From the NCBI GenBank assembly GCA_030825115.1, contig JAPJQL010000011.1:1-64000 (forward strand): a stretch of DNA of 64,000 nt, read 5' to 3'. The first letter of the stretch is position 1, and every line of letters starts with the position of its first letter. Source of the stretch: Lachnospiraceae bacterium. GTDB lineage: Bacteria > Bacillota > Clostridia > Lachnospirales > Lachnospiraceae. This document shows positions 34,161 to 42,373 of this stretch, piece by piece. The position numbers were made by a program, and so were the translations under genes. The notes under the pieces were generated by a model, which saw only the letters and a program-made list of their open reading frames with translations, was not told the origin of the DNA and did no database searches.

Positions 34161-34396
34161 GATCAGACGGCAGCAGACGGCAGAAACCATACAAAAAATG
34201 ATGCTTCAACATGCGAAGATGTACTATACTGTGGCAAAGCCACAGCAAGCACACAAATGTGTGCGGCGTACCTCGCAGCAGATTGAAGTCTACAGGCTCT
34301 GCCTGTGTCTGACGATGATAACCGCCGGCGGCGACTCGCCGCCGGCCCAAAGCGTCTGCTTCGGCTGCGCTATGGCTCCTGCCCGTTGCCGTGATA
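34161..34396 (-). ncRNA. Retron msr-msd RNA
   Basis: Transcribed on the minus strand, ending about 24 nt before the RT start. The 5' a1 segment (about 34378-34395) pairs with bulges to a2 (34161-34184) through AUCA/UGAU, CGGCA/UGCCG and ACGGxCA/UGCCGU. a1 is followed directly by AGC, placing the likely branching G at 34376. The msr contains a GC stem GCCGGCGGC/GCCGCCGGC and ACAGGC-AGA-GCCTGT. The msd has an outer stem CTTCAA..TGCGA..GTAC (34268-34288 with 34204-34224) enclosing hairpins GCACAC-ATTT-GTGTGC and CTGTGGC-TTT-GCCACAG. The exact boundaries are my prediction. Confidence 0.8.
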
Positions 34397-34401
34397 CCAC
34401 T

Positions 34402-34429
34402 ATCCTATCATATCTGGGGTAGATTGCAA
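34402..34429 (-). promoter_or_regulatory. Promoter of the retron
   Basis: Minus-strand TTGCAA (34424-34429) and TAGGAT (34402-34407) with a 16-bp spacer would start transcription near 34395, exactly where the a1 segment begins. Confidence 0.55.
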
Positions 34430-34456
34430 GTAAAGATTTGATTCATTCCACCTCGT

Positions 34457-34603
34457 TCATTGCGCCTCGTCAAGGAAATCCTTTGCCATTTGGAACAGTT
34501 CGTCCAGGCTTTTATCCTCAAACGTATTTAAAAGACCTGTGATGTTGAAATCGGTTCATTTTTTACATGATAATCTGTAAAGAACCGGACGGTCCTTGTC
34601 CAT
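34457..34603 (-). pseudogene. Frameshifted remnant of a small gene
   Basis: From ATG 34601 (AGGA upstream) one reads MDKDRPV before the frame drifts. The second frame then reads FFTDYHVKNEPISTSQVF, and the third reads NTFEDKSLDELFQMAKDF to a stop at 34457. Each piece has protein-like composition in a different frame, suggesting a decayed gene broken by small indels. I do not recognise the family. Confidence 0.4.
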
Positions 34604-34622
34604 ATGGTTTTTCCTGTATACG

Positions 34623-34650
34623 AAAATGCCGCCCATCCAGGCGGCATTTT
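34623..34650 (-). terminator. Intrinsic terminator of trpB
   Basis: AAAATGCCGCC pairs perfectly with GGCGGCATTTT around a 6-nt loop, 20 bases after the trpB stop. Confidence 0.88.
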
Positions 34651-34670
34651 AAATCATCCCTTATATCATA

Positions 34671-35888
34671 TCAATCCAGGAATTTCTCCCCATATCCATA
34701 ATGCTCTACAACATAGTCAATATCCTTATCCCCGCGCCCGCTTAAGCACACAAGGATAGACCCCTGCTTCATCTCCTTTGCCCGTCTCATGGCATAGGCC
34801 ACCGCATGGGAGCTTTCGATCGCCGGGATGATGCCTTCCAGCCTGGACAGCTTAAAGAAAGCCTCCATCGCCTGCTCATCATCCACTGTCTCATATTTGA
34901 CCCGCCCCAGATCGTGGAGGAACGCATGCTCCGGTCCTACCGACGGATAGTCAAGGCCACTGGCAATGGAGTATACCGGCGCAGGCTCTCCTGCCTCGTC
35001 TTTCAGCATGATACTTTCAAATCCATGCATCACGCCTTTCTCCCCAAACTTCATGGATGCCGCATGGTCACCCAGTTTTTCGCCTCTTCCCAGCGGTTCG
35101 ATACCGGTGATGTCAACCGGATCATCCAAAAATGGGATAAACATTCCAATCGAGTTGCTTCCGCCGCCCACGCAGGCGCAGACTTCATCCGGTAACATTC
35201 CGGTCATCTCATAAAACTGGTCCCTTGCCTCATAGCCGACCACCGACTGGAAATCACGCACCATCAAAGGGAACGGATGCGGTCCCAGCGCAGAGCCGAT
35301 GCAGTAGATGGAATCCTTATAATTCTTCGCATAGGACTCAAATGCTGAGTCCACCGCTTCCTTCAAAGTCTTAAGCCCATGACTGACCGGCACTACTTTT
35401 GCGCCCAGAATCTTCATCCTTGTCACGTTCGGAGCCTGTTTCGCAATATCCACCTCGCCCATGTGGATCTCACATTCCAAACCAAAAAATGCCGCCGCTG
35501 TCGCCAGCGCTACCCCGTGCTGCCCAGCTCCCGTCTCAGCGATCAGGCGCTTTTTTCCCATAAACTTCGCCAACAGCCCCTCGCCCATACAATGGTTCAG
35601 CTTGTGGGCTCCGGTGTGGTTTAAATCCTCCCGTTTCAGGTAGATCTGGCAGTTTCCCAATGATTTGGACAGCCGCTCGCAGTGATACACCGGCGTCGGG
35701 CGCCCCTGAAATTCCTTGCGGATTCTCCGCAGCTCATTGATAAACTGAGAAGAATGGCAAATCGTCTGATAGGCATCCGCAATCTCTTCAAACGCAGGAA
35801 TCAGCTCCTCGGTCAGGTATGCGCCGCCATAAGGTCCAAACCTTCCGTCCTTGTCCGGGTAATGTTTTAAATAAGTTCTGTAATCCAT
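34671..35888 (-). CDS. trpB: Tryptophan synthase beta chain (stand-alone)
   Basis: Condenses indole with serine to make tryptophan, using PLP on Lys 96 in HTGAHKLNH. LKREDLNHTG and the phosphate-binding GGGSNSIGMF loop are intact. Length is 405 residues from ATG 35888, which is 6 nt after GGAG; ATG 35891 and 35909 are alternatives. No trpA or other trp genes flank it, so it may salvage external indole. HKLNH replaces the common HKINN. It has its own terminator. Confidence 0.92.
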   Translation of the reverse strand: MDYRTYLKHYPDKDGRFGPYGGAYLTEELIPAFEEIADAYQTICHSSQFINELRRIRKEFQGRPTPVYHCERLSKSLGNCQIYLKREDLNHTGAHKLNHCMGEGLLAKFMGKKRLIAETGAGQHGVALATAAAFFGLECEIHMGEVDIAKQAPNVTRMKILGAKVVPVSHGLKTLKEAVDSAFESYAKNYKDSIYCIGSALGPHPFPLMVRDFQSVVGYEARDQFYEMTGMLPDEVCACVGGGSNSIGMFIPFLDDPVDITGIEPLGRGEKLGDHAASMKFGEKGVMHGFESIMLKDEAGEPAPVYSIASGLDYPSVGPEHAFLHDLGRVKYETVDDEQAMEAFFKLSRLEGIIPAIESSHAVAYAMRRAKEMKQGSILVCLSGRGDKDIDYVVEHYGYGEKFLD

Positions 35889-35939
35889 CATCTTCTCCTT
35901 TATTGTCATTTATTTAGAATACCAGAGCATACTCCGGTA

Positions 35940-36872
35940 TTATCTGCTGAGAATTTCATACCAGCCTTCGATTCCGCAATCCGGATTCTCTGTGATCACC
36001 CGGTACAGGCGCTCAATTACATCCCTGTCTTCCTCCAGGTCATCGGCAATGGCGGCGGCTTGATATCCTTTTTGGATCTTGCGCGAAACCAGCTGCAACA
36101 GCTTACAAGTCTCACCTTTTTCCAGACCTTCCTCCAAACCTTCCTGAATCAACGAACGTGCAAATTCCGTCATCTTCAACACCTCTCTTATTTCATCCAC
36201 TTCCGCTTCCGTCAGAAGTTTTAATGCAAACGCATATAATACGGCTTCCATGCGCTGTATGTCCTGCCGTTCCAACGTCTCCCGTTCTTTCAAAATCATT
36301 CCCACGCTGCGGCGAATCCGCTCCGTCTGGGGCATATCCCCCGCCATCAGCGGTGTCAATAAAAGCTTTACCAGTTCCTCACGCTGCAGCGTCCGTTCCT
36401 TCTGGGCTGCCTCCAATTCTTCAATAAGAACATCTGCATTGCTGTCCTTAAGACGGATAACCTCCACCCGGTAAGTATTGATTCCTTCGTGTAATTCAGA
36501 CAGCTGTTTCTCCGCCTTGCAGGTACAGATAACATAGGTGGTAACCTCCACCTGATACAAATGACTTGTCATCGCCTCATAAACCCGAAACCGCCGCAAA
36601 TCTTCCAGAGAGATGCTGTCGCTCTCGAACTCCAGGTGTTTCCAGGAACCATCCTCCATCTCGAATATAAAGTCCTGAAACAAGTCTTTCAATTCCAGAT
36701 GCACCAGTTCCGTCGGCGCTACCCGCTTCACATTTCCTGCAATCCCAAAATACGCAAACAGTTCCTCCCCAAAAAACTGGGCTGCCTGTTTGAATGCACG
36801 GTCTTCCAGCGGCTGCCGGATATCTGGCTGATGCGCCTGCCCGATATCCGCTTTTTTGTTTCTCCCCTCCAT
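35940..36872 (-). CDS. Rpn/PD-(D/E)XK-family transposase-like nuclease
   Basis: A 310-residue protein of the recombination-promoting nuclease (Rpn, 'putative transposase') type. A PD-(D/E)XK-like core is suggested by VHLELKDLFQDFIFEMEDGS and WKHLEFES (about 70-95), followed by TYVICTCKAEK. The C-terminal half is helical and charged, with EGLEEGLEKGE linking to a tail typical of this group. AAGGAGG precedes ATG 36872. Such genes are often mobile or multi-copy. It may act in DNA exchange or defence; catalytic residues were not confirmed. Confidence 0.75.
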   Translation of the reverse strand: MEGRNKKADIGQAHQPDIRQPLEDRAFKQAAQFFGEELFAYFGIAGNVKRVAPTELVHLELKDLFQDFIFEMEDGSWKHLEFESDSISLEDLRRFRVYEAMTSHLYQVEVTTYVICTCKAEKQLSELHEGINTYRVEVIRLKDSNADVLIEELEAAQKERTLQREELVKLLLTPLMAGDMPQTERIRRSVGMILKERETLERQDIQRMEAVLYAFALKLLTEAEVDEIREVLKMTEFARSLIQEGLEEGLEKGETCKLLQLVSRKIQKGYQAAAIADDLEEDRDVIERLYRVITENPDCGIEGWYEILSR

Positions 36873-36959
36873 ATAGCCTCCTTCCGGACGTCTATATAAG
36901 AGACTACCACCATTATAAAGTCTTTTCGCTTTCCAGACAATGGTTTCCCGATTTATCAT

Positions 36960-37176
36960 TCTTTAATTCTTAATCTTTGAAATTCTTCCTGAATTCAGGC
37001 GGAAAATCAGACATTACAGGTGTTGCCCTTTGCCAGACGGCACAGGAAAAAACTCCTGTTGAAATGTGTTATAGCTTTGGTGAAAGTCTCTCATATACCT
37101 TACCACTATCTGGTCATTACACTATAACACATTCCAATGTATCCTGCAATCCTCATTTTCGCAATCTTACTCCGCC
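36960..37176. other. Intergenic region with a separated inverted repeat
   Basis: AATGTGTTATAG (37063-37074) and its exact complement CTATAACACATT (37122-37133) are 47 bp apart. No gene or known element was recognised. It may be the remnant of a small palindromic insertion. Confidence 0.35.
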
Positions 37177-39438
37177 TTACTTACCACGCCCCTCACCCAG
37201 ATTCAGTTTTGCAAAGGCATCCGCAAATGCCGAATTGATCGGTTCCTGCGTCTCCTTCTTCTGCTGATTCAGATACCGGGCCACATCCTTCTTTGATACC
37301 CCGGCACCCTCTTTTGCCCGCCTCTCTTTAAAGGATGACAGCTTTTCTTTATAACCACAGCGACAGACGAAGATCTGTCCGTCTCCTTTGCCGCGCAGCT
37401 CCAGTTTTTTATGGCAGACCGGGCATCTCGCATTGCTGGTCCGCGCCACTACCTCCCGGTGTCCGCACTCCCGGTCCTGGCAGACCAGCATCTCGCTGTT
37501 CTTTCCCTTCACAGCCAGCATCCGTTTGCCGCAAACCGGACATTTTGTGTTCGTCAGATTATCATGCCGGAAATTTCCCTCCCCCTGCCTGATCTGACCG
37601 ATGAGTTCCACAGAATATCCCCGGATGCCATTCATAAATACGGACCGTTTCAGCTTTCCCTGTGCAATCCGGGACAGTTTCATCTCCCAGTCGGCCGTCA
37701 GCTCAGGTTTCTTTAAGTCCTCCGGCACCAGGGTGAGAAGCTGCTTCGCCTTGGAAGTGAGGTGAATCTCCTTTCCCCTTTTTTCAAGCAGGAAACTGGA
37801 AAAAAGCTTTTCAATAATGTCAGCCCGCGTCGCAACCGTCCCAAGGCCTCCTGTCTCTCCCAGGGTTTTTGCCATATCGCGGTCCTTTGTCTCCATATAC
37901 GCCACCGGATTCTCCATGGCCGAAAGCAGGGTTGCCTCATTAAACGGGGCCGGAGGCTTCGTCTTTCCCTCCGTCAGCAAAACGGTAAAACCGCTGATCT
38001 CCTGTCCCTTTTTAAGCTCCGGCAGAGTCTGCTCTTTCAAATGTCCTGCTGCGTTTCCATCGCCTGCTCCGCCTCTCCAGGCGTCTTCGTCCTCCTCATC
38101 CCCGGCATATCCCACGTCCTGGGCATCATAGATTTCTTTCCATCCCTGGCTTTTTACAATCTTGCCTTTTGCCGCCAGCGTCTCCCCTGCCAGATTTACC
38201 GTCACCTCCGTCTGCTCATATTCAAACGGCGGATACAAAACTGCAAGAAATCTCCTGACCACAAGGTCATATATCTTTCTCTCCTCCACGGTCATATGGT
38301 CCAACTGGACAAACTGCTCCGTCGGGATGATCGCATGGTGGTCCGACACCTTCTTGTCATCCACAAAAGACGGTTTTGCCACAATCTTCTGATTCACCAG
38401 CTTTCCCGCCAGCTTCCGGTACGGTCCCACTGCACAGGCCTCCAGCCGCTCCCTGATCGACGGAACGATATCCGAACTGAGATAGCGGGAATCCGTCCTC
38501 GGATAAGTCAGCACCTTGTGGTTCTCATAGAGCCGCTGCATGATGTTCAGCGTCTCCTTCGCTGAATAGTCGAACCGCCGGTTCGCTTCGCGCTGCAGCT
38601 CCGTAAGGTCATAAAGCTGCGGGGCATATGACTTTTTCGGAGTGCGTTTCACCTCGGTAACTGTCCCTGTCCCGGCACGCTCCATCTTCTCTATCAGGCC
38701 GGCAGCCCGCTCTTTGTCGAACGTTCGGTAGCTTCCCGATGCCGCATCCCTCCAGGTAAACGTAAGCGGCGGATTGCCAAGCCGGATCCCAATGCCATAG
38801 TAGGGCTTCGGCACAAAATTCCGAATCTCCTCTTCCCGCTGTGCGATGATGGCAAGCGTCGGAGTCTGGACCCGCCCGCAGCTCAGCTGTGCATTATATT
38901 TGCAGGTCAGCGCCCTGGTTGCATTGATGCCCACAAGCCAGTCCGCTTCCGCACGGCACATGGCAGCGTCGTAAAGGTTGTCATACTCCCTTCCATCCTT
39001 CAGCTTCGCAAATCCCTCCCGGATCGCCTTGTCCGTGACAGAGGAGATCCAGAGCCTCCGGATGGGCTTCTGGTTTCCCGCCTTTTTGAGGATCAGGCGC
39101 GCCACCAGCTCCCCTTCCCGCCCGGCGTCGGTTGCGATAATGATCTCTCCCACATCCTTCCGGTGAATCTGGCTCTTTACTATGCTGTACTGCTTTCCCG
39201 TCTGTTTGATGACCTCCAGTTTAAACTGTTCCGGCATCATCGGCAAATCTTCCATCTTCCACGCTTTGTATTTCGGGTCATAATCCTCCGGATCCGCCAG
39301 CGTCACCAGATGCCCGAGCCCCCAGGTTACGATATATTTATCACCTTCGATGACTCCGTTCTGGTTCTTTTTACAGCCAAGAACCCGCGCAATATCCCTT
39401 GCCACCGATGGTTTTTCTGCAATAATCAATGCTTTCAT
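37177..39438 (-). CDS. topB: DNA topoisomerase III (type IA)
   Basis: Relaxes and decatenates DNA through a 5'-phosphotyrosine link. The TOPRIM domain starts MKALIIAEKPSVARDIARVLG with DAGREGE (104-110). The catalytic tyrosine is Tyr 312 in TYPRTDSRYLSSD. Two C-terminal zinc-ribbon segments (CPVCGKRM..CxxxxCGH and CPVCHKK..CRCGYK) complete the 753-residue chain. GGAGG precedes the ATG. Topo III genes are sometimes carried by conjugative elements, but no transfer genes are near, so I take it as the chromosomal copy. Confidence 0.95.
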   Translation of the reverse strand: MKALIIAEKPSVARDIARVLGCKKNQNGVIEGDKYIVTWGLGHLVTLADPEDYDPKYKAWKMEDLPMMPEQFKLEVIKQTGKQYSIVKSQIHRKDVGEIIIATDAGREGELVARLILKKAGNQKPIRRLWISSVTDKAIREGFAKLKDGREYDNLYDAAMCRAEADWLVGINATRALTCKYNAQLSCGRVQTPTLAIIAQREEEIRNFVPKPYYGIGIRLGNPPLTFTWRDAASGSYRTFDKERAAGLIEKMERAGTGTVTEVKRTPKKSYAPQLYDLTELQREANRRFDYSAKETLNIMQRLYENHKVLTYPRTDSRYLSSDIVPSIRERLEACAVGPYRKLAGKLVNQKIVAKPSFVDDKKVSDHHAIIPTEQFVQLDHMTVEERKIYDLVVRRFLAVLYPPFEYEQTEVTVNLAGETLAAKGKIVKSQGWKEIYDAQDVGYAGDEEDEDAWRGGAGDGNAAGHLKEQTLPELKKGQEISGFTVLLTEGKTKPPAPFNEATLLSAMENPVAYMETKDRDMAKTLGETGGLGTVATRADIIEKLFSSFLLEKRGKEIHLTSKAKQLLTLVPEDLKKPELTADWEMKLSRIAQGKLKRSVFMNGIRGYSVELIGQIRQGEGNFRHDNLTNTKCPVCGKRMLAVKGKNSEMLVCQDRECGHREVVARTSNARCPVCHKKLELRGKGDGQIFVCRCGYKEKLSSFKERRAKEGAGVSKKDVARYLNQQKKETQEPINSAFADAFAKLNLGEGRGK

Positions 39439-39547
39439 GTGCTTCCTCCAGTTCAGTCTTACTTGCGTCTATTATAACGGCAAAAGGCAGTAAAATGCAA
39501 GAAACTCACGTAGAATCCCGATAAAAGATTATAGTTTGCGATTCCTC

Positions 39548-40381
39548 TCATTTCCGTCTCTCATCTAACAGCCGCAGGATATTCTCTCCACAGAGCATAC
39601 GCCTCTGCCGCCCGTCTATCCCCAGTTCATCAAGTCTCCTCATCACAGCAGAAAGATTGTGCAGGCCATAAGGCATATCGCTCCCCACGATCAGCCGCCG
39701 TTCCCCATAACACGCCCACACCCGCCTCAAAGCTGCCGCCGAATACAATTGGGGAGAAGACAAATCAAAGCAGACGTTCTCATATTCCAGCCCGCCCGCC
39801 ATAAGCCCGGCCCACAGCAGATGCGCCACGATAAACGTTGTGCCCAGATTCCGGTTCGCCACATCAAGGAAACGGATCGCCTGCCTTTTATCCCCCAGAT
39901 GAATCAATACCGGTATCTTCTGTTGAGCTGCCCAGGCAAACAAGCTGCCGCAACCCTCACACCGGATATCAAAATCTGTCCAGCACTGATGCAGCTTCAA
40001 CATAGAAAAACCTTTTTCCCGGTAAAAATCCATTGCCTTTTCCAGGCAGTCCTCTTCCAGCGGATTCGCCCAGTAAGCATTGTAAACCTTCCCAGAAAGT
40101 TCCTCTGCAATCTCCCACACCCGCACATTTTCCTCATCAAGCCGTTTCGCAAACCCGCTTCCCCGGATGACCCGTTTGATCATTCCATTGATCAGGCCAA
40201 CCGCCCGCTCTTCCCCCATGTGATCAGAAAGCAGCGGATACGGATAATTCCGCCTGCTGCCAGGCTCCCCTCCGCAGAGAACGATCCCATCCATCCCGCT
40301 GCGCTCCAGATAGCGTTCCACTCCTTCTCTGTCAAAAAGCATTCCGCACGCATGGGCGTGTGCATCGATCATCATCTCCAT
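39548..40381 (-). CDS. Amidohydrolase-family (metal-dependent hydrolase) protein
   Basis: A 277-residue TIM-barrel protein of the amidohydrolase-2 (ACMSD/TatD-like) type. The N-terminal MIDAHAHACGML gives the HxH metal ligands. GFSMLKLHQCW, PVLIHLGDK (His), FIVAHLLW (His) and GSDMPYG (Asp) follow in the expected order. The substrate is unknown. The frame starts at a TTG in the ribosome binding site, so ATG 40381 (AGGAGGAGAG) is used; ATG 40375 is an alternative. It is monocistronic. Confidence 0.85.
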   Translation of the reverse strand: MEMMIDAHAHACGMLFDREGVERYLERSGMDGIVLCGGEPGSRRNYPYPLLSDHMGEERAVGLINGMIKRVIRGSGFAKRLDEENVRVWEIAEELSGKVYNAYWANPLEEDCLEKAMDFYREKGFSMLKLHQCWTDFDIRCEGCGSLFAWAAQQKIPVLIHLGDKRQAIRFLDVANRNLGTTFIVAHLLWAGLMAGGLEYENVCFDLSSPQLYSAAALRRVWACYGERRLIVGSDMPYGLHNLSAVMRRLDELGIDGRQRRMLCGENILRLLDERRK

Positions 40382-40430
40382 CTCTCCTCCTTTCTGCAAA
40401 CTTTTCTTTTCTTTGCTTTATATTAATTTT

Positions 40431-40676
40431 TCAACGTAACAACATAAAATTATTTATGTATGCATCATGGGGCTCTAACCCATCATAAAGAAGTTGTGTG
40501 TCCTGGGTATTGACATTATATCGATATATCCCTCTGTGCTCATTTTTCGTACCTAAAAAAATTATTGTATTTTCATCCTCGTACACATATTCATCGTAAA
40601 TGTATAATGAGGAATCTTCTGCAAAAAGTGTTGAATGATCCGGTTTTTGACCGGTCTTTAGGCTATAGTGTAGGTA
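40431..40676 (-). pseudogene. 3' remnant of a lost gene (about 81 codons, no start)
   Basis: On the minus strand an open frame bounded by stops encodes a clearly protein-like sequence including AEDSSLYIYDEYVYEDE, NTIIFLGTKNEHRGIYRYN and TQDTQLLYDGLEPHDAY. It has no ATG, GTG or TTG start or ribosome binding site and is cut off at its 5' end. It reads like the C-terminus of a beta-propeller-like or DUF5050-type surface protein. It is too incomplete to function. Confidence 0.65.
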
Positions 40677-40760
40677 TCAGATGGATAATAAACCGGCGGT
40701 ATATAGGTTTGGGTAACTAAATTTCAGAATCCTTTTCTTCTGCGTTTAGCTCTATGATAT

Positions 40761-40797
40761 AAAAAAAAGGAACCAGCCGTCTGCTCCAGCTGATTCC
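40761..40797 (-). terminator. Intrinsic terminator of the amino-acid ABC operon
   Basis: GGAATCAGC and GCTGGTTCC pair with one mismatch around an 11-nt loop on the minus strand, followed by eight T residues, 12 bases after the ATPase stop. Confidence 0.85.
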
Positions 40798-40808
40798 CCT
40801 GTTTCTGC

Positions 40809-41552
40809 CTATCCCTGCATAAATCTGCTCAGGAACTCCTGTGTTTTTGCCTTTTTCGGATTGCCGAAGATATCTGACGGCGCGCCCTGCTCCTCGATCA
40901 CACCGTCCGCCATAAAGACTACCTGGCTGGAAACGTCCCTTGCAAATGCCATCTCGTGGGTCACGATGATCATCGTCAGCCCCTCCTTTGCAAGCGTCCT
41001 CATAACCGCCAGAACCTCGCCTACCATCTGCGGGTCCAATGCGGAAGTCGGCTCGTCAAACAGCAGGACCTCCGGCTCCATCGCCAGTGCGCGTGCAATC
41101 GCCACGCGCTGCTTCTGCCCGCCGGAAATCTGTTTGGGCTTAGCATTGATATAAGGAGCCATGCCTACCTTTTCCAGATATTTCATGGCGTTCTTTCTCG
41201 CCTCTTCTTTTCCCCGCTTCAACACTTTGACCTGTCCTACCATGCAGTTCTCCAGCACAGTCATATTGTTGAACAGGTTAAAGCTCTGGAATACCATGCC
41301 CACCTTAGACCGGTAAGCCGCGACGTTCACTTTTTTATCTGTGATATCCGCCCCGTGGAACATTATTTCCCCGGTAGTCGGCGTCTCCAGCATATTGATG
41401 CAGCGGAGCAGGGTAGACTTTCCTGAACCGGATGCTCCGATGATACAGGTCACATCCCCGGCATCCACATTAAAATCCACATCCCGAAGGACTACATTTT
41501 TCCCGAAGGTCTTGCTTAAATGGCGGACCTCCAGCACATGCTCTCTTGCCAT
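40809..41552 (-). CDS. Polar amino-acid ABC transporter ATPase
   Basis: GlnQ/HisP-type ATPase of 247 residues. Walker A GASGSGKST (39-47), LSxGGQ-type signature ISGGQKQRVAIARALA, Walker B EVLLFDEPTSALDP and VTHEM. The start ATG shares a base with the permease stop (TAATG), so translation is coupled. Substrate by family: a polar amino acid such as glutamine, cystine or arginine. Confidence 0.95.
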   Translation of the reverse strand: MAREHVLEVRHLSKTFGKNVVLRDVDFNVDAGDVTCIIGASGSGKSTLLRCINMLETPTTGEIMFHGADITDKKVNVAAYRSKVGMVFQSFNLFNNMTVLENCMVGQVKVLKRGKEEARKNAMKYLEKVGMAPYINAKPKQISGGQKQRVAIARALAMEPEVLLFDEPTSALDPQMVGEVLAVMRTLAKEGLTMIIVTHEMAFARDVSSQVVFMADGVIEEQGAPSDIFGNPKKAKTQEFLSRFMQG

Positions 41553-42343
41553 TATTCCTTGTCCTCCTTCTTATCCGGATAGCGGTACATCCCGCTGGTA
41601 TGAGCCAGGGTGTCCGTGGTAGCCAGGTCATAGCTGTCCGGACCATCCATCTTCTTCTCCCAGAACCGAAGGATCCTGGAACAGGTAAATGTCAGGATGA
41701 AATAGATCACCATAGCTATGGTAAACGCTTCAAAGTAAGTATAAAGCGCGCCTGCCACGCCCTTGGTGGCGTAGAACAGCTCCACCGTGCCGATAATGGA
41801 GAGGACGCAGGTGTCCTTGATATTGATGATCAGGTTGTTGCCGATCTGCGGCATGATGTTGCGCAGCGCCTGCGGCAAAATGACGTTGACCATCGTCTGG
41901 AAATGGGTCATGCCGATCGCCTTGGCTCCCTCAGTCTGACCGGGGTCGATGGAAAGGATTCCGCCGCGTACCGTCTCAGCCATATAGGCCCCGGTATTGA
42001 TGGATACGATGAAAAACGCCGCAAACCACATGGACATATTGATATTGAATACGGCTGCGGAACCAAAATAGATGAACATTGCCTGTGCCATCATAGGGGT
42101 ACCGCGGAACACCTCCACATAAATATTCAGAATCAGTTTGATCAGCCACAGAACCACACGCTTTACCGGATTATCATGCTTTTCTACCGGAATGGTCTGT
42201 ACGATGCCCACTGCAAAACCGATGATACAGCCGATCAGGGTTCCGACAAGCGCGATGACCATCGTAACACCTGCGCCTCTGATAAACGATGCTCCGTATC
42301 TGTCCAGAATGTAAAAGATACGTCCTATAAAATCACCAGGCAT
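41552..42343 (-). CDS. Polar amino-acid ABC transporter permease
   Basis: HisMQ-type membrane subunit, 263 residues with about five helices. The N-terminal GAGVTMVIALVGTLIGCIIG belongs to the His/Glu/Gln-type TM region. The EAA loop is GAKAIGMTHFQTMVNVILPQ. An extended charged C-terminal tail (about 235-263) is unusual but compatible. It lies between the binding-protein and ATPase genes. Confidence 0.94.
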   Translation of the reverse strand: MPGDFIGRIFYILDRYGASFIRGAGVTMVIALVGTLIGCIIGFAVGIVQTIPVEKHDNPVKRVVLWLIKLILNIYVEVFRGTPMMAQAMFIYFGSAAVFNINMSMWFAAFFIVSINTGAYMAETVRGGILSIDPGQTEGAKAIGMTHFQTMVNVILPQALRNIMPQIGNNLIINIKDTCVLSIIGTVELFYATKGVAGALYTYFEAFTIAMVIYFILTFTCSRILRFWEKKMDGPDSYDLATTDTLAHTSGMYRYPDKKEDKE

Positions 42344-42373
42344 AATTGTTCGATCTCCTCCTATGTTTTTGCA

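Noticed and set aside
34164..34183. Two tandem CAGACGGCAG units as a mini CRISPR or satellite repeat
   Set aside because: Only two copies with no spacers; they sit in the a2 arm of the retron RNA.
37177..39438. Topoisomerase III as a marker of an integrative conjugative element
   Set aside because: No relaxase, type IV secretion, integrase or attachment repeats were found in the flanking 10 kb.
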